DNA of 64,000 nucleotides from Corynebacterium sphenisci DSM 44792 (GTDB taxonomy: Bacteria; Actinomycetota; Actinomycetes; Mycobacteriales; Mycobacteriaceae), in assembly GCF_001941505.1 (NCBI RefSeq), contig NZ_CP009248.1:1860001-1924000 (forward strand), written 5' to 3'. Below are positions 18,307 through 26,068 of the stretch, in pieces (position 1 is the stretch's first letter; each line of letters begins with the position of its first letter). The translations under genes and the position numbers were made by a program. Under the pieces are notes generated by a model that worked only from the letters and a program-made list of their open reading frames with translations, made no database searches and was not told the DNA's origin.

Positions 18307-19992
18307 ATGAACCGATCCGACACCGCCCCGCACCGCATGCGCTGGTGGGGCTGGGGCGTGGACGGCTTCGACAAGCCGATCACCGCCGAGGCCGAGGAGC
18401 TGCTGATCCGCGAAATCGGCATGGCCGAGGCGGACAACCCGCCGAAGGACATCGCCGAGGTCGCCATCCCCGACTCCCGGCTCGACGAGGCCGATCTCGC
18501 CGCCCTGCGCGACGCCGTCGGCGAGGGCGCGGTGTGCGTGGACCACGACACCCGGGTACGCCACGCCGTGGGCCGCAGCTACCCGGACCTGGCCCGGCTG
18601 CGCGCCGGGGTGCTCGACATCGCCCCGGACGCGGTGGTGGTGCCCCGCGACGAGGAGGCGGTGGCCCGGCTGCTGGCCGCCTGCACCGAGCGCGGCATCG
18701 CGGTGACCCCCTTCGGCGGCGGCACCTCCGTGGTCGGCGGCGTGGAGGCCGTCGACGGCGGGCACGGCCGGGCGGTGGCGCTGTCCATGGTGGCCTTCGA
18801 CCGGGTCCTCGACGTGGACCTGGAGGCCAACACGGTCACCGTGCAGACCGGGGTCTTCGGCCCCGATCTGGAGGAGCGCCTCGCCCCGCTGGGCGTCACC
18901 GTGGGCCATTTCCCGCAGTCCTTCGAGTTCTCCACCGTCGGCGGCTGGGTGTCCTGCCGCTCCGCCGGGCAGGAGTCCTCCGGCTACGGCCGGATCGACC
19001 GCAACGTGATCGGCATGCGGGTGATCACCCCGGCCGGGGCGATGGCCTTCCGGGACATGCCCTCCTCGGCGGCCGGGCCCAACCCGCGGGAGCTCTTCCT
19101 CGGCTCCGAGGGCACCCTCGGGGTGATCACCCAGGTGACCCTGCAGCTGCACCGCCGCCCCGACGAGATGATCTTCGACACCTACTTCGTCGACTCCTTC
19201 GAGCACGGCCTGGAGATCTTCCGGGATCTGGAGCAGCGCGGGCACATCCCGCACCTGGCCCGGCTCTCCGATGAGCCGGAGACCCTCTTCGGCATCGAGC
19301 AGATGGGCGGGGCCACCGGCCCCAAGCTGAAGAAGTACCTCGCCCTGCGCGGCATGGACACCCCCTGCATGATGCTCTTCGGCTTCGGCCAGGAGTCCCG
19401 GGCCGAGGCCCGCGCCGCCCGGGAGCTGCTCGCCGCCCGGATGCTCCGGCACAAGTGCGTGCGGCTGGGCCCGATCCCCGGCCAGCTGTGGGTCAAGCAC
19501 CGCTTCACCTCCCCCTACCTGCGGGACGTGATGATGACCCGCCGGGTGGGCGTGGACACCCTGGAGACCGCCACCACCTGGGAGCACGCCGCCGAGCTGC
19601 GCCGGCGGATCATGGACCGGATGCGCGCCGCCGCGGAGGCGCACGGCGCCCCCGCCTACGTGTTCTGCCATATCTCGCACATGTACGAGTCCGGCTGCTC
19701 GCTGTACTTCACCTACTTCTTCCGCGAGGAGCCCGGGCGGATCCTGGACCAGTGGATGGACATCAAGTCCGCCGCCGGCGAGGCGATCCTGGAGTTCGCC
19801 GGCACCATCACCCACCACCACGGGATCGGCCAGGACCACGCCCCGCAGAACTACGAGGAGAACACCGAGCTCTTCGCCCGGGTGCTGCGCGCGGTGAAGG
19901 CGGAGCTGGACCCGGCCGGGATCCTCAACCCCGGCAAACTGCAGAACGGCCCGCATGATCTGCGGGAGCGCTACGACGGCTCCGCCATCTGA
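18307..19992 (+). CDS. agpS: Alkyldihydroxyacetonephosphate synthase-like FAD-binding oxidase
   Basis: This 561-aa flavoprotein is of the VAO/PCMH fold. Residues 1-20 include MRWWGWG, the N-terminal block seen in alkylglycerone-phosphate synthases. The FAD domain has PFGGGTSVVGGVE and FPQSFEFSTVGGWV, then SGYGRIDRNV and GSEGTLGVIT. The C-terminus carries THHHGIGQDH, corresponding to the conserved His-rich loop of AGPS enzymes. True AGPS exchanges the acyl chain of acyl-DHAP for a fatty alcohol, giving ether lipids. Bacterial homologues near glpD and a diacylglycerol kinase have not all been tested, and D-lactate/glycolate oxidase-like activity is the alternative. The start has AAAGGA 9 nt upstream. 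It is likely co-transcribed with glpD and ended by the hairpin at 20010-20052. Confidence 0.8.
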   Translation: MNRSDTAPHRMRWWGWGVDGFDKPITAEAEELLIREIGMAEADNPPKDIAEVAIPDSRLDEADLAALRDAVGEGAVCVDHDTRVRHAVGRSYPDLARLRAGVLDIAPDAVVVPRDEEAVARLLAACTERGIAVTPFGGGTSVVGGVEAVDGGHGRAVALSMVAFDRVLDVDLEANTVTVQTGVFGPDLEERLAPLGVTVGHFPQSFEFSTVGGWVSCRSAGQESSGYGRIDRNVIGMRVITPAGAMAFRDMPSSAAGPNPRELFLGSEGTLGVITQVTLQLHRRPDEMIFDTYFVDSFEHGLEIFRDLEQRGHIPHLARLSDEPETLFGIEQMGGATGPKLKKYLALRGMDTPCMMLFGFGQESRAEARAARELLAARMLRHKCVRLGPIPGQLWVKHRFTSPYLRDVMMTRRVGVDTLETATTWEHAAELRRRIMDRMRAAAEAHGAPAYVFCHISHMYESGCSLYFTYFFREEPGRILDQWMDIKSAAGEAILEFAGTITHHHGIGQDHAPQNYEENTELFARVLRAVKAELDPAGILNPGKLQNGPHDLRERYDGSAI

Positions 19993-20009
19993 GCCGCCCC
20001 GCCCCGGCG

Positions 20010-20052
20010 CCGCCGCGGCCCCGCGCCCACCCCGGCGCCGGGGCCGCGGCGG
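20010..20052 (+). terminator. 14-bp stem hairpin after agpS
   Basis: CCGCCGCGGCCCCG (20010-20023) pairs perfectly with 20039-20052 across a 15-nt loop. It lies between the agpS stop and the leaderless promoter of the next gene. No U tract. Confidence 0.55.
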
Positions 20053-20079
20053 TCGCGCATCGGCGCTATCGTCGTCGCC

Positions 20080-21243
20080 ATGACCCCACCCGGCATCCCC
20101 GAATTCCCCGACGAGGCCCGGCTGCGCGAGCGCGGCACCAGCAAATGGACCCGCTTCGACGCCGACGTCACCCCGCTGTGGGTCGCCGAATCCGATGCCG
20201 CGACCTGCCCGGCGGTGCTGGACGCGATCCGGGAGGCGGTGGACCGGGAGTTCCTCGGCTACCCCCCGGCCGATGAACTGGGCCTGGGCGCGGCCACCGC
20301 CGGCTGGTACGCGCGCACCACCGGCTGGGACCCGGACCCGGCCCGGGTGCACGCGGTGGCCGACGTGGTGCGCGGGGTGACCCTGGCGGTGGCGCACCTG
20401 ACCCGGGCGGGCTCGCCCATCGTGCTGCCCACCCCCGCCTACATGCCCTTCTTCGAGGTCGGCCCGGCCACCGGCCGGGAGACCATCACCATCCCCACCG
20501 GCGACCGCGGCCCGGACCCGGCGGCGGTGGCCCGCGCCTTCGCCGCCGGGGCGGGCGCGCTCATCCTGTGCAACCCGAACAACCCGCTGGGCTTCACCCA
20601 CGAGCCGGCGCTGCTGGCGGAGCTGGCCGGGATCGCCGAGCGCCACGGCGCCCGGATCATCGCCGACGAGATCCACGCCCCGGTGGTGCTCGACGGCGCC
20701 CATACGCCGGCGGCCTCGGTCTCCGCCGCCGCGGAGCGGGTCACCGTCACGGTGACCGCCACCTCCAAGGGCTGGAACACCGCCGGGCTGAAATGCGCCC
20801 AGGTGATCCTCGGCGACACCGCCGCCGACGCCGCCGCCTGGGCGTCGATCCCGCATATCCTCACCTCCGGGGCCTCCACCCTGGGCATGGCCGCGGCGGT
20901 GGCCGCCTGGACCGCCGGCGAGGAGTGGCGGACCGGCCTGCTGGCGGCGCTGCGGGCCAACCGGGGCCTGCTCGCCCGCCGGCTGCCCGAGGTCGCCCCC
21001 GGGATCCGCTGGCGGCCCCCGGCGGCGACCTACCTGGCCTGGCTGGACTTCCGCGGGGTCGCCGGGGTGGATCCCGCCGACCCGGCCGGCTGGCTGCTGG
21101 ACCGGGCCCGGGTGGCGGTCAACCCCGGCACCGCCTTCGGCGACGGCGGGGCCGGGCGCGTGCGGCTGAACTTCGCCGCCAACCCGGATCTGCTGGCCGG
21201 GGCCCTGGACCGGATCGGCGCCGCCGTCGCCGCCGCCGGCTGA
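20080..21243 (+). CDS. aecD: Cystathionine beta-lyase / MalY-PatB family aminotransferase
   Basis: This 387-aa fold-type I PLP enzyme is of the MalY/PatB group, which cleaves C-S beta bonds (cystathionine to homocysteine, pyruvate and ammonia). Corynebacterial AecD is of this type. The family start (WTRFDADVTPLWVAESD) is followed by LCNPNNPLGF, ADEIHAPVVL and the PLP-lysine motif TATSKGWNTAGLKCAQ. The C-terminus carries VNPGTAFGDGGAGRVRLNFA with the carboxylate-binding Arg. ATG 20080 has TATCGT at 20067-20072 with a 7-nt spacer and no Shine-Dalgarno, so it is probably leaderless. It is convergent with the acid phosphatase gene, 10 bp from its stop. Confidence 0.88.
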   Translation: MTPPGIPEFPDEARLRERGTSKWTRFDADVTPLWVAESDAATCPAVLDAIREAVDREFLGYPPADELGLGAATAGWYARTTGWDPDPARVHAVADVVRGVTLAVAHLTRAGSPIVLPTPAYMPFFEVGPATGRETITIPTGDRGPDPAAVARAFAAGAGALILCNPNNPLGFTHEPALLAELAGIAERHGARIIADEIHAPVVLDGAHTPAASVSAAAERVTVTVTATSKGWNTAGLKCAQVILGDTAADAAAWASIPHILTSGASTLGMAAAVAAWTAGEEWRTGLLAALRANRGLLARRLPEVAPGIRWRPPAATYLAWLDFRGVAGVDPADPAGWLLDRARVAVNPGTAFGDGGAGRVRLNFAANPDLLAGALDRIGAAVAAAG

Positions 21244-21253
21244 GCCGGCCGCC

Positions 21254-22522
21254 TCAGCCGCGGATCCGCAGCGAACCGTCCGGGGCGACCTCGACCTCCG
21301 CGGCGAGGGCCCGGGCCAGGTTCACCCGCATATGCGAGGCCCCCTCGGCGCGGTCCAGGGGCAGCCCGGAGTCCAGGGCGGTGGCGGCGAGCACCTCGGC
21401 GCGCTGGGCCTCGTCGAGCCCCGGGAACCGGGTCGCCAGCAGCCCGGCGTAGCCCTCCGGCACCGTCATCGGCCGGCCGGGCGCGCCCACCGGGGCGAAG
21501 CCGTAGCCCATCGCCGCGGTGTAGGCGGCCACCGCCGCGGCATCGTCCAGGTAGGGCTCGTCGGCGGCGATGCACTCGGCCAGCGCCGCACCGCAGCGGT
21601 ACTCCAGCTCGGCGCGCAGCTCCCCCGCGGCGGCCTCGATGAGCGGCCGGAACCCGGGGTCCGCCCAGCGGTCGGCGGCCGCGGCGGTGCCCATCATCCG
21701 CCCGGCCATGACGTCGAGGGGGTAGTGCACCCCGAGCAGCACCCGGTTGCGGCCGGCCTCCGCGCCGCGGGCCTGCAGCTGCGGGCCCAGCTCCGGGAGC
21801 ATCAGTGACAGCAGGGTCACCGTCCAGGTGGCCTTGTTGGCGTGCCCCGAGGGGTAGGAGGGGGTGGTCGAGTAGGGGTCGTCATCGCCGGGTGCGCCCC
21901 GGTGGTAGCGCACGATCCGCTCCGGGGCGACGACGAAGGGCCGGTCCTCGCCGTAGTAGTACTTCTCCGCGAAGGTCGAGGAGGCCACCCCGCCGGCCCG
22001 GGCCAGGGTGCCGGAGAGCAGCGCCTCGGTCTTCGGCAGCCGGCCTGCGGCCAGGGCGGCCCGGAAATGCGCGCCGAGGCCGGCGCCGAGGGCGTCGGAG
22101 AGGGTGACCAGCGGATCATCGTGGTCGTCGGCGAGGGCGCGCAGCTGCGCGGCGCGGTCCCCGCGGGCGGCGTTGTTGATCCGCACCGTGGTCTCCAGGT
22201 TCTCCGCGAGCGTCTCCGGGTGCCGCTCGCGCAGCTCCTCGTAGGGTTCGACCACGTGGAAGTAGAACACCCCCTCCCCGGAGGCGTCGGAACGGTAGGG
22301 CCGGGCCAGCTGGCCGGGGGTGAAGGGCCGCGGGGTGGGCGCCGCCGGGTCCGCCGCGGCATCGGCGGCGGGGCCGGGGATCGCGGGGACGGCGGGCGCC
22401 GCGGCGGCGGGGGCGGCCGCCGGCAGGGCCAGCAGCAGCGCCAGCGCGGCGGCGCGGCACCGGCCGCGGGCTCGTCGCGGGCGGGGGCGGGCGGGGGACG
22501 GGATGCGGCTGCTGTCGGACAC
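21254..22522 (-). CDS. phoC: Secreted class A acid phosphatase (PAP2 superfamily), PhoC-like
   Basis: This 422-aa protein has an N-terminal signal peptide (RRARGRCRAAALALLLALPAA, cleavage near AAA). All three acid phosphatase motifs are present: K-x6-RP in KYYYGEDRPF, PSGH in PSYPSGHANKAT and R-x5-H-x3-D in RVLLGVHYPLD (the usual Ser before Arg is Asn). It should hydrolyse phosphomonoesters outside the membrane. It is longer than enterobacterial PhoC (about 250 aa) through N- and C-terminal extensions. GTG 22522 follows TAACCT (minus strand, 22530-22535) by 7 nt, fitting a leaderless mRNA; the longer frame is rejected. About 65 bp upstream lies an 11-bp direct repeat resembling a PHO box, which suggests induction by phosphate starvation. 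Confidence 0.87.
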   Translation of the reverse strand: MSDSSRIPSPARPRPRRARGRCRAAALALLLALPAAAPAAAAPAVPAIPGPAADAAADPAAPTPRPFTPGQLARPYRSDASGEGVFYFHVVEPYEELRERHPETLAENLETTVRINNAARGDRAAQLRALADDHDDPLVTLSDALGAGLGAHFRAALAAGRLPKTEALLSGTLARAGGVASSTFAEKYYYGEDRPFVVAPERIVRYHRGAPGDDDPYSTTPSYPSGHANKATWTVTLLSLMLPELGPQLQARGAEAGRNRVLLGVHYPLDVMAGRMMGTAAAADRWADPGFRPLIEAAAGELRAELEYRCGAALAECIAADEPYLDDAAAVAAYTAAMGYGFAPVGAPGRPMTVPEGYAGLLATRFPGLDEAQRAEVLAATALDSGLPLDRAEGASHMRVNLARALAAEVEVAPDGSLRIRG

Positions 22523-22586
22523 GGCGCGCAGGTTAGCCGCCCCGGGCGAGCCCGCGGTGGCCGCCGGATGAGCCGCGCCGGGCGCG

Positions 22587-22608
22587 TCGGTGAACAATCG
22601 GTGAACCC
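22587..22608 (-). promoter_or_regulatory. PHO-box-like 11-bp direct repeat upstream of phoC
   Basis: On the minus strand two GTTCACCGA units are repeated with an 11-bp period. This matches the direct-repeat unit (core GTTCACC) bound by PhoP in Streptomyces. It lies 65-86 bp upstream of the phoC start and about 50 bp upstream of its -10, a usual distance for a response-regulator activator. In Corynebacterium the equivalent system is PhoSR; whether its site looks the same is not something I can confirm. Confidence 0.55.
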
Positions 22609-22635
22609 GGCCCGCGCGGGTGCGCGCGGGCCGGG
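22606..22635 (-). terminator. 13-bp hairpin after the hydroxyacyl-CoA dehydrogenase gene
   Basis: CCCGGCCCGCGCG (22606-22618) pairs perfectly with 22623-22635 around a four-base loop. It sits downstream of the minus-strand gene ending at 22675. Confidence 0.6.
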
Positions 22636-22674
22636 TCGGGGCCGGGGCCCGGGGCGCCCCGGGCGGGGCGCGGC

Positions 22675-23535
22675 CTAGTAGTCGTAGAAGCCGGCGCCGG
22701 ACTTCCGGCCCAGCCGGCCGGCCTCCACCATCCGCTTGAGCAGCGGCGGGGCGGCGTAGGTGGGCTCGGCGTACTCCTCGAACATGGCGTCGGCGATGAA
22801 CTTCACCGTGTCCAGGCCGACCATGTCGGCCAGGGTCAGCGGGCCCATCGGGTGCGCGCAGCCGTTGACCATGCCGGCGTCGATGTCCTCCTTCGCGGCG
22901 ACGCCGTCCTGCAGCATCCGGATCGCGCCGAGGATGTAGGGCACCAGCAGGGCGTTGACGATGAACCCGGAGCGGTCCTTGGCCCGGATCACGGTCTTGC
23001 CCAGGGCCTGCTCCGCGTAGGCGTGGGCGCGCTCGGCCTGCACCTCCCCGGTGGACAGGGTCACCACGTGCTCCACCAGGGGCAGCACCGGCACCGGGTT
23101 GAAGAAGTGCAGGCCCATCACCCGCTCCGGGCGGGTCGTCGCCGCGGCGATGGACTGCACCGGCAGGGAGGAGGTGTTGGTCGCCAGAATCGCCTCCGGA
23201 TCGGTGACCACCTCATCGAGCTTCCCGAAGACCTCCGCCTTGACCTGGGGGTTCTCCACGATGGCCTCGATGACCAGCTGGCGATCGGCGAAATCGCCGA
23301 GATCGGTGGTGTAGGAGATCCGCCCGAGGATGGCGTCGCGCTCGGCGGCGTCGAGCTTGCCGCGGGAGACCGCCTTGTCCAGGGAGCCGGCGATGCGCTT
23401 CCGCCCGCCGTCGAGGAACTCCTCCTTGGCCTCCCAGACCAGCACCTCGCTGCCCGCGCGGGCGCACACCTCGATGATCCCGGATCCCATCTGACCGGCG
23501 CCGACGACGCCGACCCGGGTGATTTCAACAGCCAT
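22675..23535 (-). CDS. 3-hydroxybutyryl-CoA dehydrogenase
   Basis: This 286-aa NAD(P)-dependent enzyme converts 3-hydroxyacyl-CoA to 3-ketoacyl-CoA. The Rossmann motif GVVGAGQMGSGI is near residue 8, the catalytic His is in MGLHFFNPVPV, and the C-terminal dimer domain contains NGCAHPMGPLTLADMVGLD. It ends in KSGAGFYDY, typical of FadB2/Hbd proteins. Two ATGs are close together. 23535 is preferred because GGAG then lies 9 nt upstream; for ATG 23541 it would be only 3 nt away. A TAGCAT hexamer (23596-23601, minus strand) suggests a leader of about 55 nt. The role in fatty acid beta-oxidation or butyrate-type metabolism is not resolved by context. Confidence 0.9.
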   Translation of the reverse strand: MAVEITRVGVVGAGQMGSGIIEVCARAGSEVLVWEAKEEFLDGGRKRIAGSLDKAVSRGKLDAAERDAILGRISYTTDLGDFADRQLVIEAIVENPQVKAEVFGKLDEVVTDPEAILATNTSSLPVQSIAAATTRPERVMGLHFFNPVPVLPLVEHVVTLSTGEVQAERAHAYAEQALGKTVIRAKDRSGFIVNALLVPYILGAIRMLQDGVAAKEDIDAGMVNGCAHPMGPLTLADMVGLDTVKFIADAMFEEYAEPTYAAPPLLKRMVEAGRLGRKSGAGFYDY

Positions 23536-23660
23536 GTCCATACTCTCCGAAAATCGTCCCCGCCCGACGGGGCCCCGCCGGGCGCTTCAGTGCGGATGCT
23601 ACCCGGCGCGCGACCCCGGCGAGGCCGGTTGCGCGGGAGTCCTCCCCGGGGTGGGCCGGC

Positions 23661-24173
23661 TCAGCCGAACTGGCCGAGGATGTCGTCGATTTCGGCGACG
23701 GTGCGCCGGGCCTCCTCGGCGATCTCCGGCTGCGGGGCGTCGGCGAGCCCCGCCCAGGCGTCGCGCAGCCGGGGCAGCTCCTCGCGGAGCAGCTCCGTCA
23801 GCGCCGCGGCCGGGTCGGCGGCGCCGATCACCCGGGAGGCGTCCACGGTGGCCGCGCCCCCCTCCCCGGCGTAGTCGTGCAAGGCGCCGAGCTGGCGGTG
23901 GCACATCCCCTTGACCCGGCCGAAGAGCCCGGCCTCGCGGCCGCGCGCCCCGGAGGACAGCGCGTCCTCCGCGGCGGTGCGCAGCTCCTCGGCGTCGGCG
24001 AGCAGATGGGCGGTGCGCTGGGCGGCGTCCTCCGCGGAGTTGGCGGCGGTGGCCTCGGCGGCGGCGGATTTGCCGGCCCCGCCGTCGTCGACGGTGGCCG
24101 GGTCGTAGCCGCAGCCGGCGGCGCCGGCGGCGGCCAGCAGGGCGATCAGGGCGGCGGCGGTGCGGGCGCGCAT
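23661..24173 (-). CDS. Putative lipoprotein, 170 aa
   Basis: A lipoprotein signal peptide ends in AAAGAAGC with the modifiable Cys at residue 21 (GYDPATVDDGG follows). The mature part is helical, Ala/Glu-rich, with CHRQLGALHDYAG and a C-terminal helix EIAEEARRTVAEIDDILGQFG. The ATG overlaps the stop of the upstream ABM monooxygenase gene (TGATG), so the two are co-translated. No enzymatic motif was seen; a solute-binding or envelope role is possible but unproven. Confidence 0.68.
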   Translation of the reverse strand: MRARTAAALIALLAAAGAAGCGYDPATVDDGGAGKSAAAEATAANSAEDAAQRTAHLLADAEELRTAAEDALSSGARGREAGLFGRVKGMCHRQLGALHDYAGEGGAATVDASRVIGAADPAAALTELLREELPRLRDAWAGLADAPQPEIAEEARRTVAEIDDILGQFG

Positions 24174-24496
24174 CAGCCGATCTCCAGTTCGCCCATGCGG
24201 TCCCAGCCGTCCTTGCCGGGCAGGGACTGGGAGATGATCCGCGGGGTCTCCCGCAGCAGCGGGCGCATCGCGGCGAGTCCGGCGGCGAAGTGCGCGCTGC
24301 CCACGTGCGCCTCGGCGGCGTCGTCGGCGAAGGCCTCCACGAGCACGAACTCGTCGGGGTCGGCCAGGCTGCGCGACCACTCGAACCAGAGGTTGCCCTC
24401 CTCGGCGCGGGTGGCGGCGGTGAAGTCGGCGACCGCCTCGACGAACTCGTCGGCGCGGCCGGGCAGGACCGGGAACTTGACCACGATGAAAATCAT
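24173..24496 (-). CDS. Antibiotic biosynthesis monooxygenase (ABM) domain protein
   Basis: This 107-aa ferredoxin-like alpha+beta protein of the ABM/YgiN type starts MIFIVVKFPVLPGRADEF and has NLWFEWSRSLADPDEFVLVEAF and the H-x-x-S-x-H-F block (AHVGSAHF). Members act as cofactor-free quinol monooxygenases, and IsdG/IsdI heme-degrading enzymes share the fold. ATG 24496 follows TAGGGT (24504-24509, minus strand) by 7 nt, so it is probably leaderless and independent. It lies 85 bp downstream of the heme oxygenase gene on the same strand and overlaps the following lipoprotein gene. The IsdG catalytic Asn/Trp/His set is not obviously conserved, so a YgiN-like role is more likely than heme degradation. 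Confidence 0.8.
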   Translation of the reverse strand: MIFIVVKFPVLPGRADEFVEAVADFTAATRAEEGNLWFEWSRSLADPDEFVLVEAFADDAAEAHVGSAHFAAGLAAMRPLLRETPRIISQSLPGKDGWDRMGELEIG

Positions 24497-24581
24497 GCAC
24501 TCCACCCTACGCGGACGCCCCGCCGCCGCCGCGGCCGCGCGGGGCGGGCCGGGGCGATGCGGCGGGGCCGGCGGTGCGGGC

Positions 24582-25241
24582 CTATTCGGCGGGGTGGCGC
24601 CGATCCAGGTCCGCGAACACCGCGGTGTTGCAGGTGAAGGCGGTGCGGGCGTGCGCGACCAGCTCCTCGCGGTGCTCGTCGAGCACCGCCAGCGAATCCA
24701 GCCGGCCGCGGTAGGTGTCCCGGTAGGCCTTGAGCTTGTCGATGCCCGGGAAGCGCAGCCCCTGCACCCCGTCCTCGCCGAAGCCGTAGATCCGGGACAC
24801 CAGGGTGGCGATGATCTGGCCGCCGGCGAGATCGCCGAGGTAGCGCACGTAGTGGTGCGCGGCGAAGGCGACCTGGTCGCCCTCCTCGGCCACCCGGTGC
24901 AGTTCGGCGACGTAGGCGGCGGTGGCCTCGGTGGGCCGGACCCGCTCCGCGGCGCCCTCGGCGCCGTGCAGGAAGTCCAGGTCGGCGCTCAGCGCCGCGG
25001 TGCGCAGCAGCCGCTCATCGGCCAGCGCCTCGACCACCGGGGTGCCGGCGAGGGCCTCCCCGGCGCCCTCCAGGGCCCGGTAGATGCACAGCATCTGGCC
25101 CTGGTAGTCGACGTAGGCCTCGCGGGTGAGCAGCCCGTTGAGCATCCGGTTCATGAACCCGGAGTTCTCGGCCTCCTCGTGCACTTCGATGGTCGCCTTG
25201 CGCAGCAGGGCGGAAACGGTGGTCTTCTCGGGTGCGGTCAT
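24582..25241 (-). CDS. hmuO: Heme oxygenase HmuO
   Basis: This 219-aa enzyme opens heme to biliverdin, CO and free iron. The proximal heme ligand is His21 in ATIEVHEEAE (His20 in C. diphtheriae HmuO). The distal helix GDLAGGQ is at 136-142. Length equals the corynebacterial family (about 215 aa). ATG 25241 overlaps the hmuV stop (ATGA) and has GAGGAG upstream. It is therefore the last gene of a four-gene hmuT-U-V-O operon that imports and degrades heme. In C. diphtheriae hmuO is a separate transcription unit, so the fusion to the transporter operon is a notable difference. Confidence 0.95.
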   Translation of the reverse strand: MTAPEKTTVSALLRKATIEVHEEAENSGFMNRMLNGLLTREAYVDYQGQMLCIYRALEGAGEALAGTPVVEALADERLLRTAALSADLDFLHGAEGAAERVRPTEATAAYVAELHRVAEEGDQVAFAAHHYVRYLGDLAGGQIIATLVSRIYGFGEDGVQGLRFPGIDKLKAYRDTYRGRLDSLAVLDEHREELVAHARTAFTCNTAVFADLDRRHPAE

Positions 25242-26068
25242 GATGGCCGGCTCCTCGTGGTCGTCGTGTCCCGGGCCCGTCTGGGCTGGATTACCGGGTT
25301 GCCCGCCGAATCGCGCAGGATCTCCACCGCACGGCCGTAGACCTCCGAGACGAGCTCGGCGGTCAGGGTGCGGTCGGGCGCGCCCACCGCGCGCAGGCGG
25401 CCCCCCTCCAGCACGGCGACCCGATCCGACCACGCGGCGGCGGCGGAGAGGTCGTGCAGGACGAGGATCACCGTCGCGCCTTCGCGGGCCCGCCGGCGGG
25501 CGATGGCGAGCACCTCCTCCGAATGGTGGAAGTCGAGCGCGGCGGTGGGTTCGTCGAGCATGAGCACCGGCGTGTCCTGGACGAGCACCCGGGCCATGTG
25601 CACCCGGGCCTGCTCGCCGCCGGAGAGCCGGCCCACCGGCCGGTCCAGCAGATGGGCGATCCGGCAGTCCCGGATCGCGGCGGCGGTCAGCTCCGGATCG
25701 GGGCAGCCGTGCGGCGCCCGGCCCATGGCGACGACCTCGCCGGCGGTGAAGGGGAAGTCCACGGCGAGGCGCTGGGTGAGCACCGCGCGGTACCGGGCCA
25801 GATCCGCCAGGGGCGTCCCGGCCACGTCGAGGGCGCCGATCCGGGCGGAGCCGGCGCCGCGCAGATCGCCGGCGGCGACCGCGAGCAGGGTGGATTTGCC
25901 GGCCCCGTTCGGGCCGACCAGGGAGAGCACCTCCCCGGGGCGGGCGGTGAGGTCCACCCCCTCGAGGATGGTGCGCCCGCCGCGGCGCACGCCGACCCCG
26001 GCCAGCTCCACCGGGACCGGGCCGGTCGGGCGCGGGGCGGCGGGGGCGCGCCGGCTCCGGGGGCTCAT
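25238..26068 (-). CDS. hmuV: Heme ABC transporter ATP-binding protein HmuV
   Basis: This 276-aa ATPase energises heme uptake. Walker A is GPNGAGKST, the signature is LSGGEQARVHMARVL, Walker B is VLMLDEPTAALD and the switch His is in LVLHDLS. It belongs to the FecE/BtuD-like group of type II importers. ATG 26068 overlaps the hmuU stop and the stop overlaps hmuO, both by ATGA, so the operon is translationally coupled throughout. The large open frame that continues upstream in the same frame is antisense or out of frame to hmuU and is ignored. Confidence 0.93.
   Translation of the reverse strand: MSPRSRRAPAAPRPTGPVPVELAGVGVRRGGRTILEGVDLTARPGEVLSLVGPNGAGKSTLLAVAAGDLRGAGSARIGALDVAGTPLADLARYRAVLTQRLAVDFPFTAGEVVAMGRAPHGCPDPELTAAAIRDCRIAHLLDRPVGRLSGGEQARVHMARVLVQDTPVLMLDEPTAALDFHHSEEVLAIARRRAREGATVILVLHDLSAAAAWSDRVAVLEGGRLRAVGAPDRTLTAELVSEVYGRAVEILRDSAGNPVIQPRRARDTTTTRSRPS

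Noticed and set aside
16627..20856. A 1409-codon minus-strand open frame opposite glpD, agpS and aecD
   Set aside because: It is antisense to three well-supported genes. Its product is Gly/His/Gln/Arg low-complexity sequence, as produced by the complementary strand of GC-rich codons, with no motif.
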